Origin: JBEAOO01 sp041164825
GTDB lineage: Bacteria; Pseudomonadota; Gammaproteobacteria; Burkholderiales; Burkholderiaceae_C
Assembly: GCA_041164825.1 (NCBI GenBank)
Contig: JBEAOO010000248.1
Span: forward strand, 1-7,462
DNA length: 7,462 nucleotides
Reading direction: 5' to 3'
Positions 5,387 through 7,462 of the stretch are shown piece by piece. Under the pieces are notes generated by a model, which searched no databases, was not told where the DNA came from, and saw nothing but the letters and a program-made list of their open reading frames with translations. Made by a program: the position numbers and the translations under genes. Each line of letters starts with the position of its first letter. Position 1 is the first letter of the stretch.

Positions 5387-6615
5387 GCGCGGCATCAAAC
5401 GCCGGCCTGCACCCCGACCTGGTGCCCGGCCAGACGGTGCTCGACCTGCCCGCCTCGGGCGTGCAAAGCCACGCCGCCAACCTGGCCACGTTGCCCGATG
5501 GCAGCCTGGCCTGTGTGTGGTTCGGCGGCACGCAAGAAGGCTTGTCCGACATCTGCGTCTGGTTCTCGCGCCTGGCCGCGGGCAGCCGCACCTGGGGCCC
5601 GCCCGTGCGCCTGAGCCACGACGAAGCGCGCTCTGAACAAAACCCCATCTTGTTCAACGCGCCCGATGGCCGCCTGTGGCTGCTGCACACGGCCCAGCGC
5701 TCGGGCCACCAAGACACCGCCGTGGTGCGCTGCCGCATCTCCAGCGATGGCGGCCTGAGTTGGGCCGCGCCGCGCGACCTGCTGCCACACAGCGGCCTGT
5801 TCGTGCGCCAGCCGCCGGTGGTCAACCGCGACGGCGCCTGGCTGCTGCCCGTGTTCCGTTGCCGCGCCCTGCCCGGCCTGCGCTGGAGTGGCGACGACGA
5901 CGACAGCGCGGTCTACATCAGCCACGACCACGGCCACACCTGGGCCGTGCACGAGGTGCCGGGCAGCAGCGGCTGCGTGCACATGAACATCGTGCCCGGC
6001 AGCGACAGCCCCGACCACCTGCTGGCCTTCTACCGCAGCCGCTGGGCCGACCGCGTCTACCGCAACGAATCGCGCGATGGCGGCCTGACCTGGCGCGCGC
6101 CGCAACCCACGCCGGTGCCCAACAACAACTCATCGATCCAGGTGATCCGACTGGCCAGTGGCCGGCTGGCCATGGTGTGCAACCCCGTGGGCGCCGAACA
6201 TGCGCGGGAGCGGCGCGTGTCGCTGTACGACGAAATTGAATCGGACACGCACGATGCCCCGCCCTTGCCCGAGGCCGGCGCCCACAGCGCAGCGGGACAG
6301 CGACTGGCCTTCTGGGGTGCACCACGCGCACCGATGGCGCTGATGCTCTCGGACGACGACGGGCTGAGCTGGCCCCTGCGCCGCGACCTGGAGTGGGGCG
6401 ACGGCTACTGCATGAGCAACAACTCCGCCGAGCAACGCAACCGCGAACTCTCCTACCCCAGCATCCACCAGACCGCAGACGGACAACTGCACGTGGCCTA
6501 CACCCGGCACCGCCAGCACATCCGCCACGTGGTCTGCAATGAAGCCTGGGTGGCCACCTTGCCCGCCGATGCCCGCCTGCCGGCGGCACGCACCGATGGA
6601 GTCGACACGCCATGA
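5383..6615 (+). CDS. Cytoplasmic BNR/Asp-box beta-propeller protein ('sialidase-like')
   Basis: A 410-residue predicted six-bladed propeller of the predicted-neuraminidase (BNR repeat-like) group. Four canonical Asp-boxes (S-x-D-x-G-x-x-W) are visible at 120-127 (SSDGGLSW), 180-187 (SHDHGHTW), 230-237 (SRDGGLTW) and 323-330 (SDDDGLSW). A degenerate one may end in RTW at 69-71. The N-terminal HAANLATLPDGSLACVWFGG (30-49) and the C-terminal ELSYPSIHQTADGQLHVAYT (355-374) are typical of this group. True sialidases have an Arg-Ile/Leu-Pro motif at the first catalytic arginine; none is seen near the N-terminus, where S-H-A-A-N stands instead. There is no signal peptide or membrane segment, so it should act in the cytoplasm. 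It overlaps both neighbours by ATGA junctions, tying its job to PdxA2 and the alcohol dehydrogenase. Hydrolase, lyase, lactonase or isomerase activity on a sugar acid or its conjugate are all possible. Family is fairly sure; reaction unknown. Confidence 0.85.
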   Translation: MSAASNAGLHPDLVPGQTVLDLPASGVQSHAANLATLPDGSLACVWFGGTQEGLSDICVWFSRLAAGSRTWGPPVRLSHDEARSEQNPILFNAPDGRLWLLHTAQRSGHQDTAVVRCRISSDGGLSWAAPRDLLPHSGLFVRQPPVVNRDGAWLLPVFRCRALPGLRWSGDDDDSAVYISHDHGHTWAVHEVPGSSGCVHMNIVPGSDSPDHLLAFYRSRWADRVYRNESRDGGLTWRAPQPTPVPNNNSSIQVIRLASGRLAMVCNPVGAEHARERRVSLYDEIESDTHDAPPLPEAGAHSAAGQRLAFWGAPRAPMALMLSDDDGLSWPLRRDLEWGDGYCMSNNSAEQRNRELSYPSIHQTADGQLHVAYTRHRQHIRHVVCNEAWVATLPADARLPAARTDGVDTP

Positions 6616-7462
6616 CCTCTCCCGTCCCCCTCACCGCACCAGCGGTGCTCCACCAAGCAGGCCGCGTGGTGATCGGTGCGAACTGCCTGCAGCAACTGCC
6701 CGAGCTCTTGGCCCCCTGGCAACCCCGGCGCGTGCTGCTGGTGGTCGGGCGCCACGTGACACAAGAGCCCCCCTTGCAGACCGTGCTGGCGGCACTGAGG
6801 CAGGCCGGCGTGGACGTGCTCATGCTCGACCCGGTGCCGCCCGAGCCGAGCGTGGACGATGTGGATGTTGTGCTCAGCGCAGCGCAACAGGCCGGTCCGG
6901 TGGACCTGGTGCTGGGCATCGGCGGCGGCAGCGCGATTGATGTCGCCAAGGCGCTGGCGGTGCTGCTCGCCCACCCCGAGGTGAACGTGCGCGACCTGCT
7001 CTCCGGCACACCGGTGCCAGGCCGGGGATTGCCCACGGTGATGGTGCCAACCACCGCCGGCACCGGTGCCGAAGCCACGCCCAATTCCATCATCCTGGTG
7101 CCCCAGGACGCGCTCAAGGTGGGCATCGTCAGCCCCTGCCTGCTGCCCGACCTGGTGCTGCTCGACCCGCTGCTCACCGTCAGCTTGCCGGCCGCCATCA
7201 CCGCCCACACCGGCATCGACGCGCTGTGTCACGCCGTCGAGTGCTACACCTCGAAAAAGGCCAACCTGTTCAGCGACCTCTACGGGCTGGAAGCCATCCG
7301 CCTGATCGGGCGCAGCATCCGACGCGCTGTGGCCGATGGCAACGATGTGGCTGCGCGCCAAGACATGCTGTTGGGCGCCTACTACGGCGGCGTCTGCATC
7401 GCCACCTCCAGCACCACCGCCGTGCACGCGCTGGCCTATCCGCTGGGCGGCCGCTACCGCGT
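6612..7462 (+). CDS. Iron-containing (group III) alcohol dehydrogenase, 3' end outside window
   Basis: NAD(P)-dependent oxidoreductase of the FucO/maleylacetate-reductase superfamily, acting on an alcohol or hydroxy acid and its carbonyl form in the cytoplasm. 283 codons are visible; the family is about 380, so about 100 residues are lost at the window edge. Visible motifs: dinucleotide-binding GIGGGSAIDVAKALA (102-116), PTTAGTGAEAT (146-156), and metal ligands Asp203 and His207 in GIDALCHAVECY (201-212) and His272 in VHALAYPLGG (271-280). The last metal His, expected in a later PHG motif, is beyond the window. The catalytic-loop His of FucO (H267, in VHGMAHP) is Tyr276 here; this occurs in other subfamilies. 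The ATG overlaps the TGA of the Asp-box gene (ATGA), with GGAG at 6598-6601 ten bases upstream. Presumably it oxidises or reduces a pathway intermediate before phosphorylation; the substrate cannot be read from the sequence. Confidence 0.9.
   Translation, partial: MTSPVPLTAPAVLHQAGRVVIGANCLQQLPELLAPWQPRRVLLVVGRHVTQEPPLQTVLAALRQAGVDVLMLDPVPPEPSVDDVDVVLSAAQQAGPVDLVLGIGGGSAIDVAKALAVLLAHPEVNVRDLLSGTPVPGRGLPTVMVPTTAGTGAEATPNSIILVPQDALKVGIVSPCLLPDLVLLDPLLTVSLPAAITAHTGIDALCHAVECYTSKKANLFSDLYGLEAIRLIGRSIRRAVADGNDVAARQDMLLGAYYGGVCIATSSTTAVHALAYPLGGRYR

Noticed and set aside
4292..5398. Minus-strand open frame of about 370 codons opposite pdxA2
   Set aside because: Antisense shadow of pdxA2. The composition is His/Gly/Val-rich, without recognisable domains or a ribosome site.
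5383..6615. Sialic acid catabolism locus
   Set aside because: Only the BNR family label suggests it. There are no sialate lyase, epimerase, kinase or transporter genes, and the protein lacks export and RIP motifs.
5395..7427. Several long minus-strand open frames opposite the Asp-box and alcohol dehydrogenase genes
   Set aside because: They mutually overlap and span the real ATGA junction. They lack motifs, while the plus-strand frames carry clear Asp-box and GGGS/DALCH motifs.

Overview
The window is GC-rich with strong G/C preference at third codon positions, and holds seven genes. The protein families and their wording (a Bug-type periplasmic binding protein, a DUF1537 kinase, a PdxA2-like dehydrogenase, FahA) point to a betaproteobacterium of the order Burkholderiales, probably Comamonadaceae or a near relative. 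That placement is inferred from family resemblance only.

Layout. At the left edge is the C-terminal part of fumarylacetoacetase (+ strand, cut by the window, ends at 910), the last enzyme of tyrosine/homogentisate degradation. It converges on a two-gene minus-strand unit. This unit is a DeoR-family repressor (3083-2238) followed by a DUF1537 / four-carbon acid-sugar kinase (2241-1084), joined by an ATGA stop/start overlap. The 223-base region 3084-3306 separates this unit from a divergent plus-strand unit. It carries inverted and direct repeats, a plausible minus-strand promoter and a good ribosome binding site. The plus-strand unit is a secreted Bug/TctC-type solute-binding protein (3307-4305), a PdxA2-type NAD-dependent 4-phospho-hydroxyacid dehydrogenase (4379-5386), an unsecreted BNR/Asp-box beta-propeller protein annotated in databases as 'sialidase-like' (5383-6615), and an iron-type alcohol dehydrogenase (6612 to beyond the right edge). 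The last two junctions are again ATGA overlaps.

How it fits together. DUF1537 kinase plus PdxA2 is the known pair for D-threonate breakdown: ATP-dependent phosphorylation to the 4-phosphate, then NAD-dependent oxidation and decarboxylation to dihydroxyacetone phosphate. DeoR-family repressors usually sense phosphorylated sugar intermediates, so a repressor co-transcribed with the kinase and divergent from the dehydrogenase makes a sensible induction circuit. The Bug protein would capture an organic or sugar acid in the periplasm. The two additional enzymes, a cytoplasmic Asp-box propeller and an iron alcohol dehydrogenase, are not part of the characterised D-threonate route. Their translational coupling to PdxA2 suggests an extended or different acid-sugar pathway. 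This is the most interesting aspect of the window, and substrate and reaction order are unknown. No RNA genes, mobile elements or CRISPR arrays were seen.
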